This document shows positions 44,373 to 52,690 of a DNA stretch of 64,000 nucleotides, piece after piece. The notes under the pieces are model-generated. The model did no database searches and was not told the DNA's origin. It worked only from the letters and a program-made list of their open reading frames with translations. The stretch is from Streptomyces sp. NRRL F-5122. Its GTDB lineage: Bacteria > Actinomycetota > Actinomycetes > Streptomycetales > Streptomycetaceae. Where the stretch lies: assembly GCF_001507435.1 (NCBI RefSeq), contig NZ_LMWH01000081.1, positions 1 to 64,000 of the forward strand, read 5' to 3'. Each line of letters starts with the position of its first letter. The stretch's first letter is position 1. Position numbers and translations under genes: made by a program.

Positions 44373-45854
44373 ATGACCTCTCCGCTCACCACCTCTTCGT
44401 CCGAGGGACGCTGGACTCCCCGGTTGTGGGGCACCCTGCTGGTGCTCTGCGCAGCGATGTTCCTGGACGCACTGGACGTGTCCATGGTCGGCGTCGCCCT
44501 GCCGTCCATCGGTTCCGATCTCCATCTGACGACATCGACGCTGCAATGGGTCGTCAGCGGCTACATCCTGGGATACGGCGGTCTCCTCCTGCTCGGCGGA
44601 CGGACCGCGGACCTGCTCGGCCGGCGTCAGGTCTTCCTGATCGCGCTCGGCGTCTTCGCGGTCGCCTCGCTGCTCGGCGGGCTTGTGGACTCCGGTCCGC
44701 TGCTGATCGCCAGCCGCTTCGTCAAGGGCCTCAGCGCCGCCTTCACCGCGCCCGCCGGCCTCTCCATCATCACCACCACGTTCCCCGAGGGCCCGCTGCG
44801 CAACCGCGCACTGTCGATCTACACCACCTGCGCGGCCACCGGCTTCTCGATGGGGCTCGTGCTGTCCGGGCTGCTCACCGAGGCCAGTTGGCGGCTGACC
44901 ATGCTGCTGCCCGCGCCGATCGCACTGATCGCGCTGGTCGCCGGTCTGAAGCTGCTGCCGCGCAGCGAGCGCGAGAAGGACCACAACGGATACGACATCC
45001 CCGGCGCCGTCGTCGGCACCGCGTCGATGCTGCTGCTCGTGTTCACCGTGGTGGAGGCGCCACAGGCCGGCTGGGCGTCGGCCCGCACGCTGACGTCCTT
45101 CCTCGCCGTCGCCGTGCTGCTCACCGTCTTCGTCCTCGTCGAGCGGCGTTCGGCCGGCCCGCTGATCCGGCTCGGCGTGCTCCGCTCCGGCAACCAGATC
45201 CGCGCCCAGCTCGGGGCCATGGCGTTCTTCGGGTCCTATGTCGGCTTCCAGTTCCTGGTCACGATCTACATGCAGTCGCTGCTCGGCTGGTCCGCGCTGC
45301 ACACGGCGCTCGCCTTCCTGCCCGCGGGCGCACTGGTCGCCGTCTCCTCCACCAAGGTGGGTGCGATCGTGGACCGCCTCGGCACCCCGCGGCTCATCGC
45401 GACGGGCTTCGCCCTCATGGTCATCGGCTACGCACTGTTCCTGCGCGTCAGCCTTCATCCCGGATACGCGGCGGCCATCCTGCCGAGCATGCTGCTGATC
45501 GGCGCGGCCTGCGCACTCGTCTTCCCTTCGCTCAACATCCAGGCAACGAACGGGGTCGACGACCACGAACAGGGCATGGTCTCCGGCCTGCTCAACACCT
45601 CCGTCCAGGTGGGCGGCGCGCTCTTCCTCGCCGTGGTGACGGCGGTGGTGACCGCCCACACCCCGGAGCACGCCTCTCCCCAGGCCGTCCTCGACAGTTA
45701 CCGGCCCGGTCTGATCGTCGTCACCGGCATCGCCCTGGCAGGGCTGCTGATCACCCTCCCGGGACTGCGCACACGCCGGACCGGACGGTCCGTCGTGGTC
45801 GCCAGGTCCCTTCCGGTGGAGGCGGACGCGGAGACCGTCGCGGTCCGCGACTAG
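44373..45854 (+). CDS. DHA2-family (14-TMS) MFS drug exporter
   Basis: This 493-residue protein has about 14 hydrophobic helices. It shows the DHA2 motifs: LDVSMVGVALPSIGSDLHLT in helix 1, LLGGRTADLLGRRQVFL in loop 2 and the GFSMGLVLSGLLTE antiporter-type motif. Such proteins export drugs or antibiotics with proton exchange. It is controlled in all likelihood by the divergent MarR gene. The start at 44373 lies just beyond the palindromic region. Confidence 0.9.
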   Translation: MTSPLTTSSSEGRWTPRLWGTLLVLCAAMFLDALDVSMVGVALPSIGSDLHLTTSTLQWVVSGYILGYGGLLLLGGRTADLLGRRQVFLIALGVFAVASLLGGLVDSGPLLIASRFVKGLSAAFTAPAGLSIITTTFPEGPLRNRALSIYTTCAATGFSMGLVLSGLLTEASWRLTMLLPAPIALIALVAGLKLLPRSEREKDHNGYDIPGAVVGTASMLLLVFTVVEAPQAGWASARTLTSFLAVAVLLTVFVLVERRSAGPLIRLGVLRSGNQIRAQLGAMAFFGSYVGFQFLVTIYMQSLLGWSALHTALAFLPAGALVAVSSTKVGAIVDRLGTPRLIATGFALMVIGYALFLRVSLHPGYAAAILPSMLLIGAACALVFPSLNIQATNGVDDHEQGMVSGLLNTSVQVGGALFLAVVTAVVTAHTPEHASPQAVLDSYRPGLIVVTGIALAGLLITLPGLRTRRTGRSVVVARSLPVEADAETVAVRD

Positions 45855-45870
45855 GGGGACGCCTCCCGGT

Positions 45871-45906
45871 GTGCGCCCGGCCGGGGTCTTCCCCCGCCGG
45901 GCGCAC
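45871..45906. terminator. Strong hairpin after the drug exporter
   Basis: Arms of 16 nt (45871-45886 and 45891-45906) pair with one mismatch around a TCTT loop, 16 nt after the stop. Confidence 0.7.
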
Positions 45907-45924
45907 GGCTGTTTGAATCGGTCC

Positions 45925-46236
45925 ATGGAGAACCACGGGGGCGGTTCGTTCACAGGCCGGACACGGCGTACTCAGGCCGATCGGGACGCGATCACCGTCG
46001 AGATCGGGTACGCCCTGTGCAGCGCTGCGTTCGCGGCGGCGCTGGTGTGCGCGGCCGTGGTGGGACCGGTTTTCGCCTTCGGTCTGTCGGGCGGTCCGCG
46101 ACGTGCGCTCATCCTCGCCGGCACGATTCTGGCCTGCCTGGTCTTCGCGGCGCGCGTGGTGGCCGTGCTGATCCGATTCCGCCCCGGCGCTACGACTCAG
46201 CCGAGCCAGCCCGGCCGCACCAGCCCCGACTCATAG
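45925..46236 (+). CDS. DUF6332-like small membrane protein
   Basis: This 103-residue protein has two hydrophobic helices (IGYALCSAAFAAALVCAAVV GPVF and RALILAGTILACLVFAARVV) after a polar N-terminus with RTQADRDAITVEIGYAL. That core matches the Streptomyces DUF6332 group, of unknown function. Its last 40 nt overlap the 3' end of the convergent response regulator gene. Confidence 0.78.
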   Translation: MENHGGGSFTGRTRRTQADRDAITVEIGYALCSAAFAAALVCAAVVGPVFAFGLSGGPRRALILAGTILACLVFAARVVAVLIRFRPGATTQPSQPGRTSPDS

Positions 46237-46862
46237 GCGAGGACCACCAGTTGGGCCCGGTCGCGGGCCCCCAGCTTGACCATGGTCCGGCTGACGTGCG
46301 TCTTCGCCGTGAGCGGGCTGACGACCAGGCGGCGGGCGATCTCCTCGTTGGACAGGCCGATGCCCACCAGCGCCATGACCTCACGCTCCCGCTCGGTGAG
46401 CGGCGCGAGCGAAGCGGCGGCGGCCGGCTCCTTGGAGCGGGCCGCGAACTCGGCGATGAGCCGCCGGGTCACACCCGGGGAGAGCAGGGCGTCACCCTCG
46501 ACCACCGCCCGTACCGCACGCAGCAGTTCGTCCGGCTCGGTGTCCTTGACGAGGAAGCCGGAAGCACCGGAGCGGATCGCCTCGAAGACGTACTCGTCGA
46601 GTTCGAAGGTGGTGAGCATGACCACCTTCACCCCTTCCAGGTCCGGATCCCCGGTGATGCGGCGGGCCGCCGCGAGCCCGTCGAGCACGGGCATGCGGAT
46701 GTCCATCAGCACCACGTCCGGCCGCGTCTCCCGCACCCCGCGCAGCGCCTCCTCGCCGTCGGCGGCCTCCCCGGTCACCTCGATGTCCGGCTGCGCGTCG
46801 AGCAGCGCCTTGAAACCGGCCCTGACGAGCGACTGGTCGTCGGCGAGCAGTACCCGGATCAC
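46197..46862 (-). CDS. NarL/FixJ-family response regulator
   Basis: This 221-residue protein has a receiver domain (LLADDQSLVR, phospho-Asp in VVLMDIRMPVLDG, Lys in FLVKDTEPDELLR) and a LuxR-type HTH (LTEREREVMALVGIGLSNEE IARRLVVSPLTAKTHV). It overlaps the sensor kinase stop by 4 nt (ATGA) and is its partner. The palindrome upstream of the kinase gene is a likely autoregulatory site, and a matching one stands before the SHOCT-ABC operon. Confidence 0.93.
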   Translation of the reverse strand: MIRVLLADDQSLVRAGFKALLDAQPDIEVTGEAADGEEALRGVRETRPDVVLMDIRMPVLDGLAAARRITGDPDLEGVKVVMLTTFELDEYVFEAIRSGASGFLVKDTEPDELLRAVRAVVEGDALLSPGVTRRLIAEFAARSKEPAAAASLAPLTEREREVMALVGIGLSNEEIARRLVVSPLTAKTHVSRTMVKLGARDRAQLVVLAYESGLVRPGWLG

Positions 46863-48088
46863 ACGTCCTCCTTGTGCTCGACGGACTTCTGGGCCACCGC
46901 CTCCAGCGGCAGCCGGGCGAGGACCCGGAAGCCGCCGTCGTCACGCGGACCCGCCTCGATCGTGCCGCCGAGGGCGGTGGCCCGCTCCCTCATCCCGGCG
47001 AGGCCGTTGCCACTGCCGCCCTCGTCGGTACCGCTCGGCGGACCGTCGTCGTCGACACGGAGGCGCAGTACGCCCGCCAACCCCTCCACGTGCACGCGCG
47101 CATGCCGGGAACCCGAGTGCCGTACGACGTTGGTCAGGGCCTCCTGGACGATACGGAACGCGGCGAGATCGGTACCCGGAGCCAGTCGCGGCACCGCGCC
47201 CTCGACCGTGACCGCCAGACCGGCGTGCGCGGCCTGTTCGACGAGTTCCGGCAGCCGGTCGAGGCCGGGCGCCGGCGTGCGCGGCGCGTCACCGGGTGTG
47301 CGGAGGGTGTCGAGCACCTGGCGCACCTCCCCGAGCGCCTCCTTGCTGGCGGCCTTGATCGTGGTGAGCGCCGAGCGCGCCTGCTCGGGGTCGGAGTCGA
47401 GCAGCGCAAGACCGACACCCGCCTGGACGTTGATCACGGAAATGCTGTGGGCGAGGACGTCATGGAGTTCGCGGGCGATGCGCAGCCGCTCCTCGTCGGC
47501 ACGCCGGCGGGCGGCCAGCGCGCGTTCGGCCCGCTCGCGCGCCCATTGCTCGCGGCGGACCCGCATGAGCTCCGCCAGGGCCACGATCGCCACCACCCAG
47601 GTGGCGATCACCAACTCCTGCCCCCAGGAAGGAGGCGAGTCGTCCGGTGGCGGCAACCACCGGTACAACCAGTGCGACACGAGCACGTGCCCGGCCCAGA
47701 ACACCCCGACGGCCGTCCACGCGGCCTTGCGGCGACCGGCGACGAGAGCGCTGAAGCACCCGACGGCGACGGTGAGGAACACGGGACCGTACGGATACCC
47801 GGCGCCCAGGTAGACCACTGCGGCGGCCGCCGTCATGAACGCCACGGGCACGGGACGGCTCCTGCGCCACAGCAGCACTCCACAGGCCACCAGCAGAAGC
47901 ACATAGGCGAAGGGGCCGAGGCCGACCCGCTCGCCCTTCTGGTTCAGGGCCGCGAAGTGCGTGCCGAACAGCACGACAAGGGTCAACAGCACGGTGGAGC
48001 GCCAGGGAAGACGGGACCCCTCGGACTCGTGGTTCCACCACGGCGGTACGGGCCACCGCCGGGGAACGTCTGCGCGCTGCTCCTGCAT
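46859..48088 (-). CDS. NarL-type sensor histidine kinase
   Basis: This 409-residue protein has a polar N-terminus, four to six membrane helices, a HisKA_3 domain with the phospho-His in IARELHDVLAHSISVINVQA, and an HATPase domain (FRIVQEALTNVVRHSGSRHA, GNGLAGMRERATALGG). The start at 48088 (MQEQRADVP) is not preceded by a strong ribosome binding site; a GTG at 48097 is possible. It forms a tight operon with the response regulator and is downstream of a TetR gene. Confidence 0.9.
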   Translation of the reverse strand: MQEQRADVPRRWPVPPWWNHESEGSRLPWRSTVLLTLVVLFGTHFAALNQKGERVGLGPFAYVLLLVACGVLLWRRSRPVPVAFMTAAAAVVYLGAGYPYGPVFLTVAVGCFSALVAGRRKAAWTAVGVFWAGHVLVSHWLYRWLPPPDDSPPSWGQELVIATWVVAIVALAELMRVRREQWARERAERALAARRRADEERLRIARELHDVLAHSISVINVQAGVGLALLDSDPEQARSALTTIKAASKEALGEVRQVLDTLRTPGDAPRTPAPGLDRLPELVEQAAHAGLAVTVEGAVPRLAPGTDLAAFRIVQEALTNVVRHSGSRHARVHVEGLAGVLRLRVDDDGPPSGTDEGGSGNGLAGMRERATALGGTIEAGPRDDGGFRVLARLPLEAVAQKSVEHKEDV

Positions 48089-48147
48089 GAAGCTCACGCT
48101 AGACGTCCCCGGCCGGGTACGACGTCGGCCGGGCGAGGTGATCACGC

Positions 48148-48165
48148 GTACTCCCGGGGAAGTAC
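48148..48165. promoter_or_regulatory. 18-bp palindrome GTACTCCCGGGGAAGTAC (site B)
   Basis: It lies about 60-77 bp upstream of the sensor kinase start. It shares GTACTCCCG and GTAC ends with site A at 31351-31368 (15 of 18 positions to the reverse complement). It is a candidate binding site for the NarL-type response regulator. Confidence 0.55.
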
Positions 48166-48197
48166 GCCGCAGCCGCACCCGCTGCCCGGGCAGCCCC

Positions 48198-48848
48198 TCA
48201 GTCCCCGGCCGTCAGCCTCTCGACCTCGGCGGCGAACAACAGATCGGGGTCGAAGCCCATCCCGGTGAAGTGGCCGGCGAGCTCCAGCGACAGGACCCCG
48301 TGCAGGCGGCTCCAGAAAACCAGCGCCCTGTGCAGGACGGCGGGAGGGTACGCGTGGTCTCCCGCCCACTGCCCGTGGTCCGCGAGATGCGCGTCGAAGC
48401 TGTCGGGGGCCGCGGACCCGGTGCCGGCCGCCGCGCACACCTCGAGCAGCGCCGACATGATCTCCCGGGCGATGAGGGTGACGTCTTCGGGCGCGTGGTA
48501 GCCGGGGACGGGCGTGCCGTAGACGAGGAAGTACCGCTGGCGGTCCTCCAGCGCCCAGCCGCGCAGCGCCCGGGCCAGCCCCGGCAGACCGCCGCCCGAT
48601 CCGGCTGCGGCACGGAACGTGTCCGCGAGGCTGCGGTAGGCGTCGCGGATCAGTTCGGTGATCAGTTCGTCCCGCCCGCCGAAGTACCGGTACAGCGCCG
48701 GGCCGCTCATGCCCAGTTCCTTGGCGATCGCGTTCAGGGACAGCCCCGACGCCCCAGCCGTGGCGATCTGCTGCCAGGCCCGCTCCTTGATCTCCGCGCG
48801 CACCTGGCTGCGATACCGCTCGCGAGGGCTTGCCGCACCTGCCGCCAT
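48198..48848 (-). CDS. TetR-family transcriptional regulator
   Basis: This 216-residue protein has an N-terminal TetR helix-turn-helix (LSLNAIAKELGMSGPALYRY FGGRDEL) and a C-terminal domain of the TetR_C_33-like actinobacterial type (FLVYGTPVPGYHAPEDV). The start at 48848 has GAGGAG about 9 nt upstream. It is divergent from the quinone-oxidoreductase-like gene and a palindrome lies in that gene's promoter, so it is the likely repressor. Confidence 0.9.
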   Translation of the reverse strand: MAAGAASPRERYRSQVRAEIKERAWQQIATAGASGLSLNAIAKELGMSGPALYRYFGGRDELITELIRDAYRSLADTFRAAAGSGGGLPGLARALRGWALEDRQRYFLVYGTPVPGYHAPEDVTLIAREIMSALLEVCAAAGTGSAAPDSFDAHLADHGQWAGDHAYPPAVLHRALVFWSRLHGVLSLELAGHFTGMGFDPDLLFAAEVERLTAGD

Positions 48849-48926
48849 CGTCCCGGGCTCCTCTCTGTATGTCCGTTTCAAGCTATCACCGCCGAGATAG
48901 GGCGTAACAGACTTGCGGGCAAGGAC

Positions 48927-48955
48927 TTGACACTCACACGACTGCCAGTCATGTT
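48927..48955 (+). promoter_or_regulatory. Promoter with embedded palindromic operator
   Basis: TTGACA (48927-48932) and CATGTT (48950-48955) are spaced 17 nt apart. The near-perfect palindrome at 48936-48954 (ACACGACTGCCAGTCATGT, core GACTG-C-CAGTC) fills the space between them, the standard position for TetR repression of the oxidoreductase gene. Confidence 0.6.
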
Positions 48956-49006
48956 TGTTATAGCTTCTAACGCAAGCAAGAAGTTAACCGCTCGACGGAG
49001 GTCGTC

Positions 49007-50044
49007 ATGGAAGGCAAGGAACTGCTCGAGGTCGTTCTTCCTGGGAAGGTCGAACCGGAGGGCTTTCAGTTCCGGCGCGGCGCCGTGCCCACGGCCGGCG
49101 CGGGTCAGGTCGTGGTCCGCATGGAGGCCACGGGGGTCTCCTTCGCCGAGCAGCAGATGCGCCGCGGCCGGTACTACGACCAGCCGCCGTTCCCGTTCGT
49201 GCCCGGCTACGACCTGGTCGGCACGGTTGTGGAGGCCGGCCCGGGCGTCGCATCCGCACTCCTCGGCAAGCGGGTGGCGGCACTGGTCAAGGTCGGGGGC
49301 TGGGCCAGCCATGTCCTCCTGGACGCGGCCGACGTGGTGGCGGTGCCCGCCGGCGTCGGCGCGGCCGAAGCGGAGACCCTGGTGGTCAACGGCGTCACCG
49401 CATGGCAGATGCTCCACCGCAAGGCCCGCGTCCGTGAGGGCGGGACGATCCTGGTGCACGGCGCCAACGGCGGCGTCGGCACGGTCCTCGTGCAGCTCGC
49501 ACGGGCGGCGGACCTCAAGGTGATCGGCACGGCGTCCGTGCGCCACCACGACTCATTGCGGGAACTCGGGGTCACCCCCGTCGACTACCGGTCGCAGGAC
49601 GTGCCCGCCCGGGTCCGCGAACTCGCTCCCGGCGGTGTGGACGCCTTCTTCGACCACCTCGGGGGCCGAAGTGTGCTCGACTCCTGGCGACTGCTCGCCC
49701 CCGGCGGAACCCTGGTCTCGTACGGCAGCGCCTCGACGAGGGACGACACGGGCTCCAAGCAGTGGCCCGTCCTGAGGATCCTCGACCGGGTGTGGTGGTG
49801 GAACGCGCTGCCCAACGGCCGCCACGCGTACTTCTTCAACGTCTGGGCCGGCCGCGCACTGAGCAAGGACCGCTTCCGGGCCCGGCTGCACTCCGACCTC
49901 ACCTCCGTGTTCGGCGCCTTCCGCCGCGGCGAGGTGACCGCACGGATCGCCGCCCGGCTGCCCCTCACCGACGCCGCCGAGGCCATGCGGCTGGCCGAGT
50001 CGGGCACGGTCGCGGGCAAGGTGGTCCTGGTTCCCGAGGACTAG
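49007..50044 (+). CDS. Quinone-oxidoreductase-like zinc-independent MDR enzyme
   Basis: This 345-residue protein is a medium-chain dehydrogenase/reductase with an N-terminal GroES-like domain (ATGVSFAEQQMRRGRYYDQP PFPFVPGYDLVGTV) and a Rossmann domain with the nucleotide motif GANGGVGTVLVQLA. The zinc-ligand cysteines of alcohol dehydrogenases are missing, as in quinone and enone reductases. It probably reduces quinones or enones with NADPH. It is convergent with the next TetR gene without a gap, and divergent from its own TetR. Confidence 0.9.
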   Translation: MEGKELLEVVLPGKVEPEGFQFRRGAVPTAGAGQVVVRMEATGVSFAEQQMRRGRYYDQPPFPFVPGYDLVGTVVEAGPGVASALLGKRVAALVKVGGWASHVLLDAADVVAVPAGVGAAEAETLVVNGVTAWQMLHRKARVREGGTILVHGANGGVGTVLVQLARAADLKVIGTASVRHHDSLRELGVTPVDYRSQDVPARVRELAPGGVDAFFDHLGGRSVLDSWRLLAPGGTLVSYGSASTRDDTGSKQWPVLRILDRVWWWNALPNGRHAYFFNVWAGRALSKDRFRARLHSDLTSVFGAFRRGEVTARIAARLPLTDAAEAMRLAESGTVAGKVVLVPED

Positions 50045-50737
50045 CTAGGGGAAGACCAGACCCACACCGTGGGCGAGCCGGGCCGCGGCATGACGGAAGA
50101 ACGCCTCGCGCTCCACCACCACGTTGTTGAACTGCCCGAACAGCTCGAACCCGACCAGCCCGTACAGCTGCGCCCAGGCGGCCACCAAGGCCGTCACCAC
50201 CTCCGGCGGGAGGTCGGGGGCCAGGTCGACTGCCATCCGCCGGGCCTCGGGCTCCAGTTCGGCGGGCAGCCGGTCGCGGGCCACACCATGGCGCCCGTAG
50301 GCGTCGCGGACGATGCCGATCAGCAGGAGCCCCACCCGGGAGGCCGGCGGGATGGTCGCCTCGGGTGCGGAGTAGCCGGGCACCGGCGAGCCGTAGATCA
50401 GGGCGTACTCGTGCGGGTGCGCGAGCGCCCAGCCGCGCACCGCCTCGCACACCCCGACCCACCGCCGCGCGGGGCCGATGTCTTCCGCCCCGGCGTCCGC
50501 GGCCTCGGCAGTCTCGCCGAGGGAGTTGTAGGCGTCGATGATCAGCGCGGTGAGCAGATCGTCACGGCTCGGGAAGTAGCGGTAGAGCGCAGAGGAGACC
50601 ATGCCGAGCTCGCGGGCCACGGCGCGCAGCGAGAGCCGGGCGGCGCCTTCCGCGGCGAGCTGCTTGCGGGCCTCCTCCTTGATGGCGGCGGTGACCTCGA
50701 TCCGGGCGCGGGCCCGGGCTCCTTGTGGGGTGCTCAT
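50045..50737 (-). CDS. TetR-family transcriptional regulator beside the operator array
   Basis: This 230-residue protein has a TetR helix-turn-helix (LSLRAVARELGMVSSALYRY FPSRDDLL) and a C-terminal domain similar to that of the neighbouring TetR (ALIYGSPVPGYSAPEATI), so the two are related paralogues. It is divergent from the Ddn-like gene; the 272-bp gap is filled with palindromic repeats that are presumably its binding sites. The ATG at 50737 is preferred to one at 50773, which would lie within the first repeat. Confidence 0.9.
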   Translation of the reverse strand: MSTPQGARARARIEVTAAIKEEARKQLAAEGAARLSLRAVARELGMVSSALYRYFPSRDDLLTALIIDAYNSLGETAEAADAGAEDIGPARRWVGVCEAVRGWALAHPHEYALIYGSPVPGYSAPEATIPPASRVGLLLIGIVRDAYGRHGVARDRLPAELEPEARRMAVDLAPDLPPEVVTALVAAWAQLYGLVGFELFGQFNNVVVEREAFFRHAAARLAHGVGLVFP

Positions 50738-50758
50738 GCGGGGAGTCTGCCACGTTTG

Positions 50759-50989
50759 CAGAGCACTGCACACATTGCAGAGCGCTGCTCACTCTTTGGA
50801 GCGGCGCTCACCCGGGGTGGGCGTGCGCTCTGAACCGCGCGCCCCATTCGGAGCAGCACTCGCCCGCGACTCCAGCGAGAGCACCGCACAAAAACGAGAG
50901 CGGTGCTCTTGCATTGGATCGCCGATCTCTCCCACACTGTTCCTCGAGCGAGAGCACTGCTCTCGAAACCGAAGGAGAGCACTGCTCTC
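50759..50989. repeat. Array of about nine GAGAGCA-N-TGCTCTC-like palindromes
   Basis: Two perfect copies (50950-50964 and 50975-50989) precede the Ddn-like gene. Degenerate copies are at 50759-50773, 50778-50792, 50877-50891 and 50896-50910 (11-12 of 15 matches), with weaker ones near 50797, 50818 and 50849. Neighbouring copies are mostly 19 or 25 bp apart. The array fills the gap between the TetR and Ddn-like genes and is best explained as a multi-site operator. Confidence 0.7.
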
Positions 50990-51009
50990 CCGAACAGATG
51001 GGGGTCGCC

Positions 51010-51468
51010 ATGTCGTCTTCGTCCGCGCCGTACTACCGCAAGGGCAGCGCGATGACCGTGCGTTTCAACAGCGTCATCGGCTGGCTGGCCCGGCACGGGT
51101 TCAGCCTCGCCGGCACGGCGGAGATGTCCGTGCGCGGCCGCAAGAGCGGTCGGATGCAGCGCGTCCCGGTCAATCCCCATGTGTACAAGGGCGCCCAGTA
51201 CCTCGTCTCCGCCCGCGGGCACTCCCAGTGGGTCCGCAACATGCGCGCCGCCGGTGGCGGGGAGCTGCGCGTGGGCCGCAGGGTGCGCGAGTTCACCGCG
51301 GTGGAGCTGCCCGACGACGAGAAGCTCCCGATCCTGCGTACCTACCTGGAGAAGTGGGGCTGGGAGGTCAACCAGTACTTCCAGGGGGTCACGGCCAAGT
51401 CCGGCGACGAGGAGATCACCGCGGCCGCCCAGGACCACCCGGTGTTCCGCATCACGGTCAGGAGCTGA
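51010..51468 (+). CDS. Deazaflavin-dependent nitroreductase-family protein (Ddn-like)
   Basis: This 152-residue protein has the split beta-barrel fold of the F420-dependent Ddn family (AEMSVRGRKSGRMQRVPVNP, YLVSARGHSQWVRNMRAAGG, FRITVRS). Members reduce nitroimidazoles, quinones or other substrates with F420H2. The ATG at 51010 has GGGGG upstream; an ATG at 50998 is further from a signal. It is preceded by the operator array and by the divergent TetR gene, so it is tightly controlled. The 3' end overlaps the reductase gene by 11 nt. Confidence 0.88.
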   Translation: MSSSSAPYYRKGSAMTVRFNSVIGWLARHGFSLAGTAEMSVRGRKSGRMQRVPVNPHVYKGAQYLVSARGHSQWVRNMRAAGGGELRVGRRVREFTAVELPDDEKLPILRTYLEKWGWEVNQYFQGVTAKSGDEEITAAAQDHPVFRITVRS

Positions 51469-52690
51469 CCCCGTCGCCCGCGGGGCCCCGGTCGAGCGCG
51501 GTCAGCGCACGCTGGGCGATCGGGCGGGTGCGGACGAGCTCGCCCAGGGAAGTGGCGCCCTGGGTGATGTCCTTGAACACGTTCCAGGCGGGCCGGAAGC
51601 CGGTCAGCGCCGCGTGGACCAGGCCCGGGCGGCGCTCGAACACCGCGAGCATCCGCTTGCCGACGCTCATCTCGACGCCCAGCCCGGCCTTGATGGCGAA
51701 GGCGTAGTTCAGGGCCTGCCTGCGTGTGTCCACGGCGTCGTGCGCCTCGGCGATACGGACCGCCCACTCCCCCGCGAGCCGCCCCGACCGCAACGCGAAC
51801 GAGATCCCCTCACGGGTCCATGGCTCCAGCAGGCCCGCGGCGTCCCCGCACACCAGCACCCGCCCGCGCGACAGCGGCGAGTCATCGGCACGGCAGCGGG
51901 TCAAGTGCCCCGAGGAGACGCTCGGTTCGAAGCCGGCGAGTCCCAGACGGGCGATGAAGTCCTCCAAGTACCGCTTGGTCGCGGCGCCTTCACCGCGCGC
52001 GGAGATCACGCCCACTGTCAGGGTGTCCCCCTTGGGGAAGACCCAGCCGTAACTTCCGGGCATCGGCCCCCAGTCGATGAGCACCCGCCCCTTCCAGTCC
52101 TCGGCGACGGTCTCCGGCACCGGGATCTCCGCCTCCAGGCCGAGGTCCACCTGGTCGAGCTTGACCCCCACGTGCGCCCCTATACGGCTGGCGCTGCCGT
52201 CGGCGCCCACGACGGCGCGCGCCAGCAGGGTCTCTCCGCCCTGCAGGACGACGGCGACCGTGCGCCGGTCCGGCACCGCCGAGCCGTGCTGCTCGACCCG
52301 GGACACCGTGACGCCGGTGCGCAGTTCCGCGCCCGCCTTCTGGGCGTGCTCGACGAGCTGCTGGTCGAACTCCGGACGGTTGATCAACCCGAACAGCATG
52401 TTCTTGGAACGGCGGGTACGGGTGAAGCGACCGTTGTTCGAGAAGGTGACCGCGTGCACCCGGTCGCGCAGCGGCAGTTCGAAGCCGGGGGGCAGGGCGT
52501 CGCGCGAGGGGCCGATGATGCCGCCGCCGCAGGTCTTGTAGCGCGGCAGTTCGGCCTTCTCCAGCAAGAGCACGCTGCGTCCCGCGACCGCCGCCGCGTA
52601 GGCGGCCGACGCCCCCGCCGGTCCCGCGCCCACCACGACGACGTCCCACACCTGCTGCACGTCGTCCGCCGAAGAGTTCTCGCTGCTCAC
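51458..52690 (-). CDS. Geranylgeranyl-reductase-family FAD-dependent oxidoreductase
   Basis: This 410-residue protein has the FAD-binding motif VVVGAGPAGASAAYAAAVAG, the family motif RYKTCGGGIIGPS and the C-terminal GDAAGLLEPWTREGISFALRSG. Such enzymes reduce isoprenoid double bonds of prenyl lipids or menaquinone. A GTG start is at 52690. Its 3' end overlaps the Ddn-like gene by 11 nt on the opposite strand. Substrate cannot be told from the sequence. Confidence 0.9.
   Translation of the reverse strand: MSSENSSADDVQQVWDVVVVGAGPAGASAAYAAAVAGRSVLLLEKAELPRYKTCGGGIIGPSRDALPPGFELPLRDRVHAVTFSNNGRFTRTRRSKNMLFGLINRPEFDQQLVEHAQKAGAELRTGVTVSRVEQHGSAVPDRRTVAVVLQGGETLLARAVVGADGSASRIGAHVGVKLDQVDLGLEAEIPVPETVAEDWKGRVLIDWGPMPGSYGWVFPKGDTLTVGVISARGEGAATKRYLEDFIARLGLAGFEPSVSSGHLTRCRADDSPLSRGRVLVCGDAAGLLEPWTREGISFALRSGRLAGEWAVRIAEAHDAVDTRRQALNYAFAIKAGLGVEMSVGKRMLAVFERRPGLVHAALTGFRPAWNVFKDITQGATSLGELVRTRPIAQRALTALDRGPAGDGVSS

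Noticed and set aside
50725..51009. In-frame N-terminal extension of the Ddn-like protein
   Set aside because: It would translate the repeated operators into a Cys/Ser-rich stretch with no domain; the ATG at 51010 has a ribosome binding site.
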